This document shows positions 36,112-44,335 of a stretch of 64,000 nt of DNA, piece by piece; position 1 is the first letter of the stretch, and every line of letters begins with the position of its first letter. Under the pieces are notes generated by a model, which worked only from the letters and a program-made list of their open reading frames with translations, was not told where the DNA came from and did no database searches. The stretch comes from Gluconobacter sphaericus NBRC 12467 (lineage in GTDB: Bacteria > Pseudomonadota > Alphaproteobacteria > Acetobacterales > Acetobacteraceae). The DNA is taken from positions 1-64,000 of the forward strand of contig NZ_BJMK01000009.1 of assembly GCF_006539125.1 (NCBI RefSeq), given 5' to 3'. The translations under genes and the position numbers were made by a program.

Positions 36112-36933
36112 GTGGTGATATCGGCGCCGTTCGTCCAGAAGAGAGCATCGAAGGGAAAGACGCCGGTACAGGCTGTCCCTGCTGCGAAACAGGTGCAGTA
36201 TTCCCAGAACTCTGATCGCGCCGCGCAGCTTCTCATGATTCTGAACGAACATGGGCCGCAGGGACTGGCGCTAGGCCAACTGGCCGAGCTTGTTTCAGCA
36301 GAAAAATCGGCCGTTCATCGGTCCCTTCAGGCATTACGAAGACATGGTTTGGTCGTGCAGGCGGCCCAGCGGGGACGCTATCGTCTTGGCCCGGCAGCTC
36401 TGGCGTTGGGAAGATTTAGAACAAGTCCCGTGGAGCGTATCCGGCAGTGGCAGCCTTATCTCGCCTTGCTGGGGCGGGAGTTCAAGGCTTCGGTGTTCCT
36501 GCTCGAACGGACGGGGCTGGATGCGATCATTACCGATATGTACATTACCGATAGTCGTCTTCCCATTCTGGGCCATGACGGGTTGGGGGGACGTTTACCG
36601 CTCGGTTACGGCATGGGAAGCACAGTTATTCTGGCGAATCAGGACCCGGACAATCAGCTGGCAATCCTGCAGGCGAATGCATCGCGTTATCAGGCACTGA
36701 ACGTTGACCTTGAGGCGTTGCAGGATCTTCTGGCTCACGTCCGTGAGGCGGGCTACGATTCCCGACGCAACGCGGTGATTCAGGGCATTTCCGGTATTTC
36801 CCTACCCATCCTTGAAGGAGACGGGACATGTCGGGCGGCGGTGACTGTTGCTAAACCGACGGATGATCTGTCTGACCAGGAGGCCGGACAGATCATAGAG
36901 AAAATCAGGAGTTATCTCGAGCTCCTGTCCTGA
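36112..36933 (+). CDS. IclR-family transcriptional regulator (module B)
   Basis: GTG 36112 follows GAAGGA by a short spacer and the MFS stop by 1 bp; TTG 36097 is an alternative. The 273-residue protein has the winged helix (LGQLAELVSAEKSAVHRSLQ) and an IclR effector domain (GLGGRLPLGYGMGSTVILA; GISGISLPI). Lying in the MFS transcript at the centre of module B, it is the best candidate to bind the ATAGCTGTTAT sites. It is a paralogue of the regulator at 11940-12701. Confidence 0.88.
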   Translation: MVISAPFVQKRASKGKTPVQAVPAAKQVQYSQNSDRAAQLLMILNEHGPQGLALGQLAELVSAEKSAVHRSLQALRRHGLVVQAAQRGRYRLGPAALALGRFRTSPVERIRQWQPYLALLGREFKASVFLLERTGLDAIITDMYITDSRLPILGHDGLGGRLPLGYGMGSTVILANQDPDNQLAILQANASRYQALNVDLEALQDLLAHVREAGYDSRRNAVIQGISGISLPILEGDGTCRAAVTVAKPTDDLSDQEAGQIIEKIRSYLELLS

Positions 36934-36966
36934 CGTTGGGAATCTGATCCTCCTTATGTTTCGGGG

Positions 36967-37680
36967 TCAGGCCATGTCCTCATCCTGGCACGTGAAGCAG
37001 AGTTCGGAAACGCTGGCTGTGTTGGGCAGGGCAAGAGTTGTTGCAACCATGACAGCGATATCGGCAGGCTGCGTCATGTCTTGCGCTGTCCAGCCGGCGG
37101 TGTCTCGTGTCATGTCTGTGGCGACGAAGCTTGGGCATACTACGATGGAGCGGATTCCGTTGTTCCAGCCTGTCCGCCGGATTGCAGCGGCAAGGCCGGA
37201 CGTGGCAAATTTCGTGATGGCATAAGTGCTCGATCGTGCGGATTTGACGCGCTTTCCCGACATGGATGATAGCAGAACGACGCGCCCCCGCCCGCCAGCC
37301 GCAAGGGCGTCCCACGCCGCCCGGACCAGTCGTGTGGGGGAGCGGACGTTGATCTGGAACATGCGATCCAGATCGGTGTCGTCGGTTTCAAGGATCGACC
37401 CGGGGATCATGATGCCTGCTGACAGGATCACGGCATCGATCCGGCCGAACACACGCATCGTTTCTGCCACCCAGGCCTCTTCCGAAGCCGGATCTGCAGC
37501 ATCATATGGACAGGTCAGATGGGGTGCTGTCAGCCAGCTTCCATCCACGTTCCGCATGCCGGCGCTGATGCGCCAGCCCTGATCTGCAAGACGCTTCGCA
37601 ATAGCGCGGCCGATCCCCCGGGATGCGCCTGAGATCAGGGCAACACGCCCGGAGGGCAGGGGAGAGCACTGTTCCGACAT
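36967..37680 (-). CDS. Short-chain dehydrogenase/reductase (module B copy)
   Basis: A 237-residue SDR with SGASRGIG, catalytic Ser in LSSMSGKRVKS, YAITK and CPSFVATDM. It ends ELCFTCQDEDMA, an acidic Cys-containing tail shared in form with its paralogue at 23339-24037. It is the third gene of the minus-strand series DAO flavoprotein, HyuB, SDR, 21 bp after HyuB. It probably acts on the carbonyl product of the same pathway. Confidence 0.9.
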   Translation of the reverse strand: MSEQCSPLPSGRVALISGASRGIGRAIAKRLADQGWRISAGMRNVDGSWLTAPHLTCPYDAADPASEEAWVAETMRVFGRIDAVILSAGIMIPGSILETDDTDLDRMFQINVRSPTRLVRAAWDALAAGGRGRVVLLSSMSGKRVKSARSSTYAITKFATSGLAAAIRRTGWNNGIRSIVVCPSFVATDMTRDTAGWTAQDMTQPADIAVMVATTLALPNTASVSELCFTCQDEDMA

Positions 37681-37701
37681 GATGTGATCTCCTCGTTTGG
37701 G

Positions 37702-39255
37702 TCATAAAACGTCTGGTGTTCCGTAGCCGCCCGCGCCGGGGGTAACTATTTCCACGATATCCGAGGGGGCGAGCGTGGCATTGCCACGGACCATCGGCGC
37801 CGTGCATTTCACCTGCGCCATACCACCCGGACCGCCGCCATCCAGGCCCCAGGGTGCCGTCGAGAGGCGGGACATGCTGCTGGAAACGTAACATTCCTCT
37901 TCTGCCCGATAAACGCGACGCAGGCCGCGGCCACCGGTGAATTTTCCGTTTCCGCCGGAGCCTTCGACCAGTTCGTATCGTAGCAGGGTTAGCGGGTATT
38001 CAGTCTCCAGTGCTTCGATAGGCAGGTTTGAGGTGTTGGTTAGATGGACCTGAACCCCATCCAGACCATCCTTGTTGTATCGCGCACCGGACCCGCCGCC
38101 GATGGTCTCGAGATAGATCCAGAACTTGTTGCTGCCATTGCGTGTTCCGCTGAACGTTGCGGAGCCGACGCAGCCATTGGCCGCTGCAGTGATGCTTTCG
38201 GGGCAGACAGGGGCCAGTGCGGCCATGATGACGTCAACAACCCGCTGGCACGTCGAAATCCGTCCCATGACGGCAGCGGGAAGTGCGCAGCAGAGCAGGG
38301 TGCCGGACTGAGCCTCGACATGGAGCGGTCGGGCCAGACCGGCATTGGGTGGGATCGTCGGATCGACGATTGATTTTATGGCGTAATACACAGTGGCCAG
38401 CAGAGCCGAACGCGTCATGTTGAGATTGGCACGGACCTGTGGCGGGCTCTGAAAGGCAAGGGTCATTTCATCGCCCGCAATCGTAATCAGGCAGCCGATT
38501 TCCATGATCTCGGGATGGTCGATGGTTTCGAACAGGTCGGAGGCTGTGTAGGTGCCATCCGGGATGGCTGCGATGCCCGCGCGCATCTTGCGTTCGGCAT
38601 AATCCTGGAGGGTCAGACCTGCGCTGATCATGACGTCAACGCCGTATTTCGTGCAGAGGCTCTTGAAACGGCTCACGCCGAGCCGGTTTGCAGCCATCTG
38701 GGCGCGAAGGTCGGAGATGCGCTCGTCCGGTACCTGACAGTTCAGGAGGATCAGGTCCTGCACGTCCTGTTGCAGAACACTTTGTTTGTAGAGCTTGATC
38801 GGTGGGATCCGAATGCCTTCCTGAAAGATGTGGGCATCACCCCGATCGGCGAAATCCGAATGATGGGCAGTGTTGATGGCCCAGGCTACAAGCGCGCCGT
38901 CCACGAAAATCGGTTCGGCCAGGACGATGTCGGGCAGATGCGTGCCGCCGCCTACGAAGGCATCATTGCCGATGAACACATCGCCCGGTTCAATTTGATC
39001 TGCCGGATAACGCTCCATGACGAGGGGGATGAATTCGATGAACGATCCCAGATGCATTGGGATGTGTTCAGCCTGACACAGCGTGTAGCCGAACTGGTCG
39101 AACAGTGCTGTGGAGCAGTCGCGGCGTTCCTTGATGTTCGTTGAATAACTGGTGCGTACGAGGGCTTCGCCCATCTCTTCCACGACAGAAGCGAGTGCGC
39201 TTCCGATGATTTCGACGGTGACGGGGTCGAGGGCGATGCGTTGGAAAGACGTCAT
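37702..39255 (-). CDS. hyuB: Hydantoinase B / oxoprolinase subunit B
   Basis: A 517-residue HyuB-family protein. GDVFIGNDAFVGGGTHLPD, NTAHHSDFADRG and HIFQEGIRIPPIKLY are the conserved metal- and substrate-binding segments; the C-terminal VEGSGGNGKFTGGRGLRRVY is typical. HyuA and HyuB together hydrolyse cyclic amides (hydantoins, 5-oxoproline) with ATP, or carboxylate ketones in the acetone carboxylase relatives. The partner hyuA is encoded divergently at 40776. It follows the DAO gene by 51 bp. Confidence 0.93.
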   Translation of the reverse strand: MTSFQRIALDPVTVEIIGSALASVVEEMGEALVRTSYSTNIKERRDCSTALFDQFGYTLCQAEHIPMHLGSFIEFIPLVMERYPADQIEPGDVFIGNDAFVGGGTHLPDIVLAEPIFVDGALVAWAINTAHHSDFADRGDAHIFQEGIRIPPIKLYKQSVLQQDVQDLILLNCQVPDERISDLRAQMAANRLGVSRFKSLCTKYGVDVMISAGLTLQDYAERKMRAGIAAIPDGTYTASDLFETIDHPEIMEIGCLITIAGDEMTLAFQSPPQVRANLNMTRSALLATVYYAIKSIVDPTIPPNAGLARPLHVEAQSGTLLCCALPAAVMGRISTCQRVVDVIMAALAPVCPESITAAANGCVGSATFSGTRNGSNKFWIYLETIGGGSGARYNKDGLDGVQVHLTNTSNLPIEALETEYPLTLLRYELVEGSGGNGKFTGGRGLRRVYRAEEECYVSSSMSRLSTAPWGLDGGGPGGMAQVKCTAPMVRGNATLAPSDIVEIVTPGAGGYGTPDVL

Positions 39256-39306
39256 GATTCAGGATCTCCGATGCGTCGTCAGAATGTTGAGAGAAGGCAG
39301 AAAAGG

Positions 39307-40602
39307 TTAACGGAAACGGTTGAAGCTGAAGGAGGCCGGATCGACAGAGGTCGTCACGTTCCGGACAATTTCGGACAATAGCTTGCCGGCCCCTGGTCCG
39401 ATGCCGAAGCCATGACCGGAGAAGCCAACTCCAAGAACCAGACCCGGAATTTTTTCGGCACGGTCGATGATGGGCACGGCATCCGGTGTGACGTCGATCA
39501 TCCCACCCCATCGTTCCACTTCACGCATGGTACGGAAGGGCGGAAAATCTCGCTTGATGATCCGTGCTGCCTCTTCCAGAAGGCCGTGTGATGGTTCGGG
39601 GTCCAGTGTGCGGATCTTTTCGAAAGGTGTGACACTGTCGGGCGTCCAGCGACGCTCCATTTTCCATTCGTCCAGAAACGCGCGGCTCAGACGAAGGCGC
39701 AGCTCCTTGTGGTTCTTCAGATAGGAGCCGGCAAACTGGCGTAGCTGACGGAATGAATCCGGGGTGATTTCCGAAACACTCGCGTTCCGGCGACTGATGT
39801 TATAGCCGCCCTGAATGTTGCGTCGGAAGGCAAAGTCGCTGCCGCCCACTGTTTCTTCCGGAGCGCCTTCCACATTGTCCACGCGCATGACGCTGCCAAG
39901 GACATTGAGCGCTGGAAGGTTGATGCCTTCATTCCTCCCGAAAAGCCGCGACCATGCTCCCCCGGCCAGAACAACGGTGCTGCATCTGATGCGCCCGCGT
40001 TCGGTGATGACACCCGAGATCCGACCGCCCTGATGATCCAGAGCACGAACGGCACAATGCGTCAGGATCGCCGCGCCGTGCTCCCGCGCGGCTTCGGCGA
40101 CGGCCGATGCGGCCATGGTCGGTTCTGCCCTGCCGTCTGTGCCGCAGAAGAGACCGCCCTGGAAGGTGCGCTGTGATCCCGCTGCCATCTCGGCCGTCCG
40201 GGCACCATCCAGGAGCGTTGTCTGGATCTGGTAGCGGTCGGCGATATCTTTCCAGTTCCGGAATTCGTTGAGCTGCTTTTCGTTATCGCAGGCATAGAGG
40301 ATGCCGCACTGTCGGAAGCCGGTTTCGCGTCCGGTCAGTCTGTTCATCTCGCGCCAGAGATTGAGACTGCTCATTCCCAGAGGGAGTTCACGCTCGTCGC
40401 GCCCCATGACGCGGGTCCAGCCCCAGTTGCGGCTCGATTGTTCGCCCCCGATAACGCCTTTTTCGCAGAGCGCAACGGAAACGCCTGCGCGCGCCAGGAA
40501 AAAGGCGGTCGTTACGCCGATAATGCCGCCGCCGATCACGACGACATCGACAGCTTCAGGCAGGTTTTCATCCGACTTCACGGGAATGACCTTCGGCGCC
40601 AT
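39307..40602 (-). CDS. FAD-dependent DAO-family oxidoreductase (EQSSRNWGW type, module B copy)
   Basis: A 431-residue flavoprotein: VVVIGGGIIGVTTAFFLARA, CEKGVIGGEQSSRNWGWTRV, CGTDGRAEPTMAASAV and FSGHGFGIGPGAGKLLSEIV. It matches the protein at 20296-21621 motif for motif. It heads the minus-strand series with hyuB and the SDR and is divergent from hyuA, across a 173-bp region centred on the ATAGCTGTTAT motif. Likely oxidises the amine exposed or left by the HyuAB reaction, or prepares its substrate. Confidence 0.92.
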   Translation of the reverse strand: MAPKVIPVKSDENLPEAVDVVVIGGGIIGVTTAFFLARAGVSVALCEKGVIGGEQSSRNWGWTRVMGRDERELPLGMSSLNLWREMNRLTGRETGFRQCGILYACDNEKQLNEFRNWKDIADRYQIQTTLLDGARTAEMAAGSQRTFQGGLFCGTDGRAEPTMAASAVAEAAREHGAAILTHCAVRALDHQGGRISGVITERGRIRCSTVVLAGGAWSRLFGRNEGINLPALNVLGSVMRVDNVEGAPEETVGGSDFAFRRNIQGGYNISRRNASVSEITPDSFRQLRQFAGSYLKNHKELRLRLSRAFLDEWKMERRWTPDSVTPFEKIRTLDPEPSHGLLEEAARIIKRDFPPFRTMREVERWGGMIDVTPDAVPIIDRAEKIPGLVLGVGFSGHGFGIGPGAGKLLSEIVRNVTTSVDPASFSFNRFR

Positions 40603-40684
40603 CTTTTTTGGTCCTCGAACTGAAAACAGGGTCGTTTTTTATCGATGACAAGACGTGCCATGACTCTTTGCGGCGTGTCTTGGC

Positions 40685-40695
40685 ATAGCTGTTAT
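40685..40695. promoter_or_regulatory. Module B motif ATAGCTGTTAT, site 2
   Basis: Identical to sites 1 and 3 and followed by TTCAAAA as at site 1. It lies 82 bp from the DAO start and 80 bp from the hyuA start, almost exactly at the centre of the divergent region. Confidence 0.6.
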
Positions 40696-40775
40696 TTCAA
40701 AACGGGTCTTATTCCGCGCCGAAAGAGGTGGGTATCCTCAACAGATCACGACGCAATCAATGAGCGGAGCGGAAA

Positions 40776-42836
40776 ATGGCGTGGAGACTTGGTGTCGATT
40801 CTGGTGGAACGTTCTGTGACATCTGTCTTTATGATACGGAATCGAAAAGATTTGCGATCTGGAAAGTCTCTTCGACGCCGGATGATCCGTCACGCGGAAT
40901 TCTGACCGGTATTACCGAAGGACTGAAAACGGTTTCGGCCAAAACCTCGGATATCAGCTTTCTGGGTCATGGCACGACTGTCGGCACGAATGCGCTTATC
41001 CAGCATAAAGGCGCGCTGACTGGGTTTATCACTACGGATGGTTTTCGTGATCTTCTGGAGATTGGTCGCCAGCAACGTCCTAGCCTCTATGATACGCAGG
41101 AAGACAAGCCGGAAACTCTGGTGGCTCAGGCCCTGCGGTTCGAGGTGCCGGAACGTGTGCGGCACGATGGCACGGTGGAGGTCACGCTTGATGAGGAAAG
41201 CGTGCGCGACGCGGCACGGGCCCTGAAAAAAGCAGGCGTCAAGGCGGTGGCGATCGGCTTTTTGTATGCATTCATAAAGCCGGAACATGAGCGCCGTGCC
41301 TATGAGATCGTTCGGGAAGAGTTTCCCGAAGCCTTTACCTGCGCAAGCTATCAGGTCGCCCCTGAATTCCGTGAATATGAGCGTTTCTCGACCACGGCGG
41401 TGAACGCTTATCTCGGCCCGGTCATGGAAGTCTATATTGCCCGTCTGGGGGCACGTCTTCTGGAGCTGGGTCTCTCGGTTGCGCCTCGGATTACGCAGTC
41501 CAATGGTGGTGTCATTAGTTTCGATCTGGCGCGCGCCCTGCCGGTGCGAACGGTTCTTTCGGGGCCGTCCACCGGAGTTGTCGCGGCGCAGGCCATCGGA
41601 CGCGTCATCGGCATCCCCAACATCATCACCTTTGATATGGGAGGCACCAGCACGGATGTTGCGCTGCTGAAGGACGGCACCTGCCGTCTGACCGGTGAAG
41701 CGGAAGTGCATGGCTATCCGGTCAAGGCGCCTATGCTGGATATCCATACGGTCGGTGCAGGGGGCGGTTCGTTGGCCTATCGCGATAATGGTGGCCTGCT
41801 GAAGGTCGGCCCCCAGAGCTGCGGCGCTTTCCCCGGACCCGTCTGCTACGATCAGGGCAATCTCACACCCTCCACAACCGACGCCAATGTCGCATTGCAG
41901 ACTCTCAATCCGGAATTCCTGCTGGGCGGCCGTATGGCGATCCGGCGGGATCTGACCATGGAGCGCATTGGTCTTTTGGCCAAAGAGCTCGGCATGGATG
42001 TGATGGCGACAGCGCAGGGAATCATTTCGGTCGTGACCGCCAACATGGCACGCGCCGTGCGTGTCATCAGCGTGCAGAAGGGACATGATCCGCGTGACTA
42101 TGCCCTGATGGCGCTGGGCGGGGCGGGTCCGCTGCATGCGGTGCGTCTGGCGCAGGAGCTGGACATGAAGCGTGTTATTATCCCGCTGACACCCGGTGTG
42201 ATGTGTGCACTTGGCCTACTGCTGACAGATCTGCGGGCAGATTTTTCAAGTACGCAGATTATGGTCGCGCATCCGGGTATGTACACTGATATCGTGTCGA
42301 TTTTCCGGGACCTTCTGAAACAGGCTAATCACTGGTTCGCTCAGGAAAATGTCCGTGAGGAAGATCGTGGCCTCAGGATGAGTGCGGATATGCGCTATGT
42401 TGGGCAGAATTACGAGCTAGCGGTGGACATGCCGGTTTCGATCGATGCCATGAGTGATGAAAGTGTGACTGATATGGTCCGCAGTTTCATTGCGACGCAT
42501 GAAGCGCAATACGGTTTTGCCTCACAGACGGATCCCGTTCAGTTCGTGACCTTCCGTATCGAAGCGATCGGGAAAGTGGAAAAAGCCGCATTTACGTCAC
42601 ATCCGGATTCTGGCCCTGATGCGCAGTCCGCTATTACGGGTGCGCGCGATGTGTGGTTTCCTGAGACGGAAGGCTTTGTGTCGTGCCCGATTTATGAACG
42701 TAGCCTGCTCAGAAGTGGGAATGAGGTCGCCGGGCCAGCGATCATCGAACAGATGGATGCCACGACGGTATTGCCGCCGGGAACACGCGCCATTGTCGAA
42801 CCACATCTCAATCTCATTGTTGAAACAGGGCGCTAA
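40776..42836 (+). CDS. hyuA: Hydantoinase A / oxoprolinase subunit A
   Basis: A 686-residue HyuA-family ATPase of the actin/hexokinase fold. LGVDSGGTFCDICLYD is the phosphate-1 loop, HGTTVGTNALIQHKGA follows, ITFDMGGTSTDVALL is the second phosphate loop, and MALGGAGPLHAVRLAQEL the adenosine-site motif. It phosphorylates a ring carbonyl so that HyuB can open the ring. Divergent from the DAO-hyuB-SDR series; co-control through the shared motif would keep both subunits in step. Confidence 0.94.
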   Translation: MAWRLGVDSGGTFCDICLYDTESKRFAIWKVSSTPDDPSRGILTGITEGLKTVSAKTSDISFLGHGTTVGTNALIQHKGALTGFITTDGFRDLLEIGRQQRPSLYDTQEDKPETLVAQALRFEVPERVRHDGTVEVTLDEESVRDAARALKKAGVKAVAIGFLYAFIKPEHERRAYEIVREEFPEAFTCASYQVAPEFREYERFSTTAVNAYLGPVMEVYIARLGARLLELGLSVAPRITQSNGGVISFDLARALPVRTVLSGPSTGVVAAQAIGRVIGIPNIITFDMGGTSTDVALLKDGTCRLTGEAEVHGYPVKAPMLDIHTVGAGGGSLAYRDNGGLLKVGPQSCGAFPGPVCYDQGNLTPSTTDANVALQTLNPEFLLGGRMAIRRDLTMERIGLLAKELGMDVMATAQGIISVVTANMARAVRVISVQKGHDPRDYALMALGGAGPLHAVRLAQELDMKRVIIPLTPGVMCALGLLLTDLRADFSSTQIMVAHPGMYTDIVSIFRDLLKQANHWFAQENVREEDRGLRMSADMRYVGQNYELAVDMPVSIDAMSDESVTDMVRSFIATHEAQYGFASQTDPVQFVTFRIEAIGKVEKAAFTSHPDSGPDAQSAITGARDVWFPETEGFVSCPIYERSLLRSGNEVAGPAIIEQMDATTVLPPGTRAIVEPHLNLIVETGR

Positions 42837-42860
42837 GCCCTGCTCCAATCCGTTGTTGGG

Positions 42861-42894
42861 AGGTCTTATCCGGGTTTGTTCCCGGATAAGACCT
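42861..42894. terminator. Bidirectional hairpin between hyuA and the aldo/keto reductase gene
   Basis: AGGTCTTATCCGGG / CCCGGATAAGACCT, a perfect 14-bp stem with a 6-nt loop, 24 bp past the hyuA stop and 7 bp before the minus-strand stop. No long T-tract on either side. Confidence 0.75.
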
Positions 42895-42901
42895 GAAAGT
42901 T

Positions 42902-43720
42902 TCAGAAGTCTGCTGTCAGAGGGTCAGGTCCGATGCGGCCATCGGGGCGGTCCATCGCCGCGATCTGTTCCATATCAGTCGCGTCGAGCGTAAAATCGAA
43001 AACGTCAATGTTTTCGGCGATTCTGGAAGGCGTGACTGATTTCGGGATCACGATCAGGTCGCTTTGGAGATGCCAGCGGATGATGATCTGCGCGGGAGAT
43101 TTGCTGTGCTTCGCGGCGATCTTTTCGATGATCGGACTGTTGAGCGTACGTCCCTGCCCAAGTGGGCTCCACGACTGGGTATGGATGCCTTTTGAGGCGT
43201 GAAAGCTCCTCAGGCTATGTTGCTGGAATTCGGGATGAAGCTCGATCTGGTTGAGTGTTGGGGTGACACCCGTTTCTCCGATAATTCGTTCAAGATGGGT
43301 TTGTGTAAAATTCGAGACACCAATCGCGCGAACACGGCCTTCGTCCCGCAGACGGATCATGGCCTTCCAGCTTTCGACATAGAGATCAAGGCGGGGTGCT
43401 GGCCAGTGGATGAGGTAGAGATCGACTGACGCTCGGCCCAGCTTGTGGCTGCTCACGTCAAAGGCGCGGAGGGTTTTATCGAAGCCTTGATCCGTATTCC
43501 AGAGCTTGGTTGTGAGGAAAGTTTCGGGATGCTCTTCTAAGCCTGTCCCGACACCTTCTTCGTTGCCATAGATCGTGGCGGTATCGACAGCGCGGTAGCC
43601 AGCAGCAATTGCGCATTTGACGACATCCGCCGTCTGATCGGCGGGAGTTTGCCAGACACCCAGCCCCAACTGAGGTATAGCGACGTCCCGGCCCAGGGAA
43701 ATAATGGGTTGTTCAGTCAT
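42902..43720 (-). CDS. Aldo/keto reductase (2,5-diketo-gluconate reductase-like)
   Basis: ATG 43720; upstream in-frame codons lack a ribosome site. The 272-residue TIM-barrel enzyme has IPQLGLGVWQTP, the catalytic Asp and Tyr in VDTATIYGNEEGVG, catalytic Lys in LTTKLWN, His in LYLIHWPAP, GVSNF and the NADPH site IPKSVTPSRIAEN. It reduces aldehydes or ketones. It is divergent from the ridA-like gene across a region holding motif site 3, so it belongs to module B. Confidence 0.92.
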   Translation of the reverse strand: MTEQPIISLGRDVAIPQLGLGVWQTPADQTADVVKCAIAAGYRAVDTATIYGNEEGVGTGLEEHPETFLTTKLWNTDQGFDKTLRAFDVSSHKLGRASVDLYLIHWPAPRLDLYVESWKAMIRLRDEGRVRAIGVSNFTQTHLERIIGETGVTPTLNQIELHPEFQQHSLRSFHASKGIHTQSWSPLGQGRTLNSPIIEKIAAKHSKSPAQIIIRWHLQSDLIVIPKSVTPSRIAENIDVFDFTLDATDMEQIAAMDRPDGRIGPDPLTADF

Positions 43721-43796
43721 GATGCGAATTCCTGTGCTTAAAGGTGCAACCGGTGTTGTTTCATGACGCTGGAAGGGGACCAAGGCGGTTTTATGT

Positions 43797-43807
43797 ATAG
43801 CTGTTAT
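43797..43807. promoter_or_regulatory. Module B motif ATAGCTGTTAT, site 3
   Basis: Third identical copy, 76 bp from the aldo/keto reductase start and 69 bp from the RidA start, again mid-way in a divergent region. Here it is followed by GGAAGG instead of TCAAAA. Confidence 0.55.
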
Positions 43808-43876
43808 GGAAGGAAAAAAATGCTGCGGTGAGCAATACTTTTTGATGAAACCTCTTCTTTTCTCGGAGAAAGACAG

Positions 43877-44299
43877 ATGCCGGATATCATCAAGGTTAAA
43901 TCAGGAAGCATGTACGAAGAGCGCAACAGCTATTCGCGATTGGTGGCAGTTGGTGACATGCTTTTCGTCGCTAATACGGCAGGTATTGATTATAGAACGC
44001 GGGAAATTTCGCCTGACGTCGCGGTCCAGGCCCGGCGCGCGCTTCAGACGATCGAGGGGGCGCTCAATTCGGTGGGATCGTCTCTTGCGGATGTGGTGCG
44101 AATTATTACGCATGTTCCAGATCGCGCGAACATGGCTCCCGTGGCTCTGGTTCTGGGGGAGGTTTTCAAGGGAATTGATCCGGCCGCGACAATGGCCTGC
44201 ACACCTCTGGCGCGCGATGATCTGAAGGTGGAATTTGAAGTCACGGCAATCCGTGGCGTTTCGAAACAACCGCAGGAATATCTCAGGATTTCAGTCTGA
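43877..44299 (+). CDS. RidA-family (YjgF/YER057c/UK114) enamine/imine deaminase
   Basis: A 140-residue protein with the RidA fold: SYSRLVAVGDMLFVANTAGI, QARRALQTIEGALNSVGSSL, DVVRIITHVPDR and ATMACTPLARDDLKVEFEVT, where the residue equivalent to RidA's catalytic Arg (usually R in RxxVxV) is not obvious, so it may be a Rid2-7 subgroup. RidA proteins hydrolyse reactive imines produced by flavoprotein or PLP enzymes, which suits the neighbouring DAO oxidoreductases. AGAAAGACAG precedes the ATG. Confidence 0.85.
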   Translation: MPDIIKVKSGSMYEERNSYSRLVAVGDMLFVANTAGIDYRTREISPDVAVQARRALQTIEGALNSVGSSLADVVRIITHVPDRANMAPVALVLGEVFKGIDPAATMACTPLARDDLKVEFEVTAIRGVSKQPQEYLRISV

Positions 44300-44310
44300 C
44301 GGCAGTGGGG

Positions 44311-44335
44311 GAGGCCATTCGTTCTGAATGGCCTC
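44311..44335. terminator. Hairpin between ridA-like and LysR genes
   Basis: GAGGCCATTC / GAATGGCCTC, a perfect 10-bp stem with 5-nt loop, 11 bp after the RidA stop. It overlaps the LysR stop codon (44334-44336) of the opposite strand. AGAAAACAATTTCTT follows; probably serves both converging genes. Confidence 0.7.

Noticed and set aside
40890-42137. A 415-codon open frame on the minus strand
   Set aside because: It is antisense to hyuA, whose motifs are unmistakable; the translation is low in hydrophobic residues and matches nothing known.
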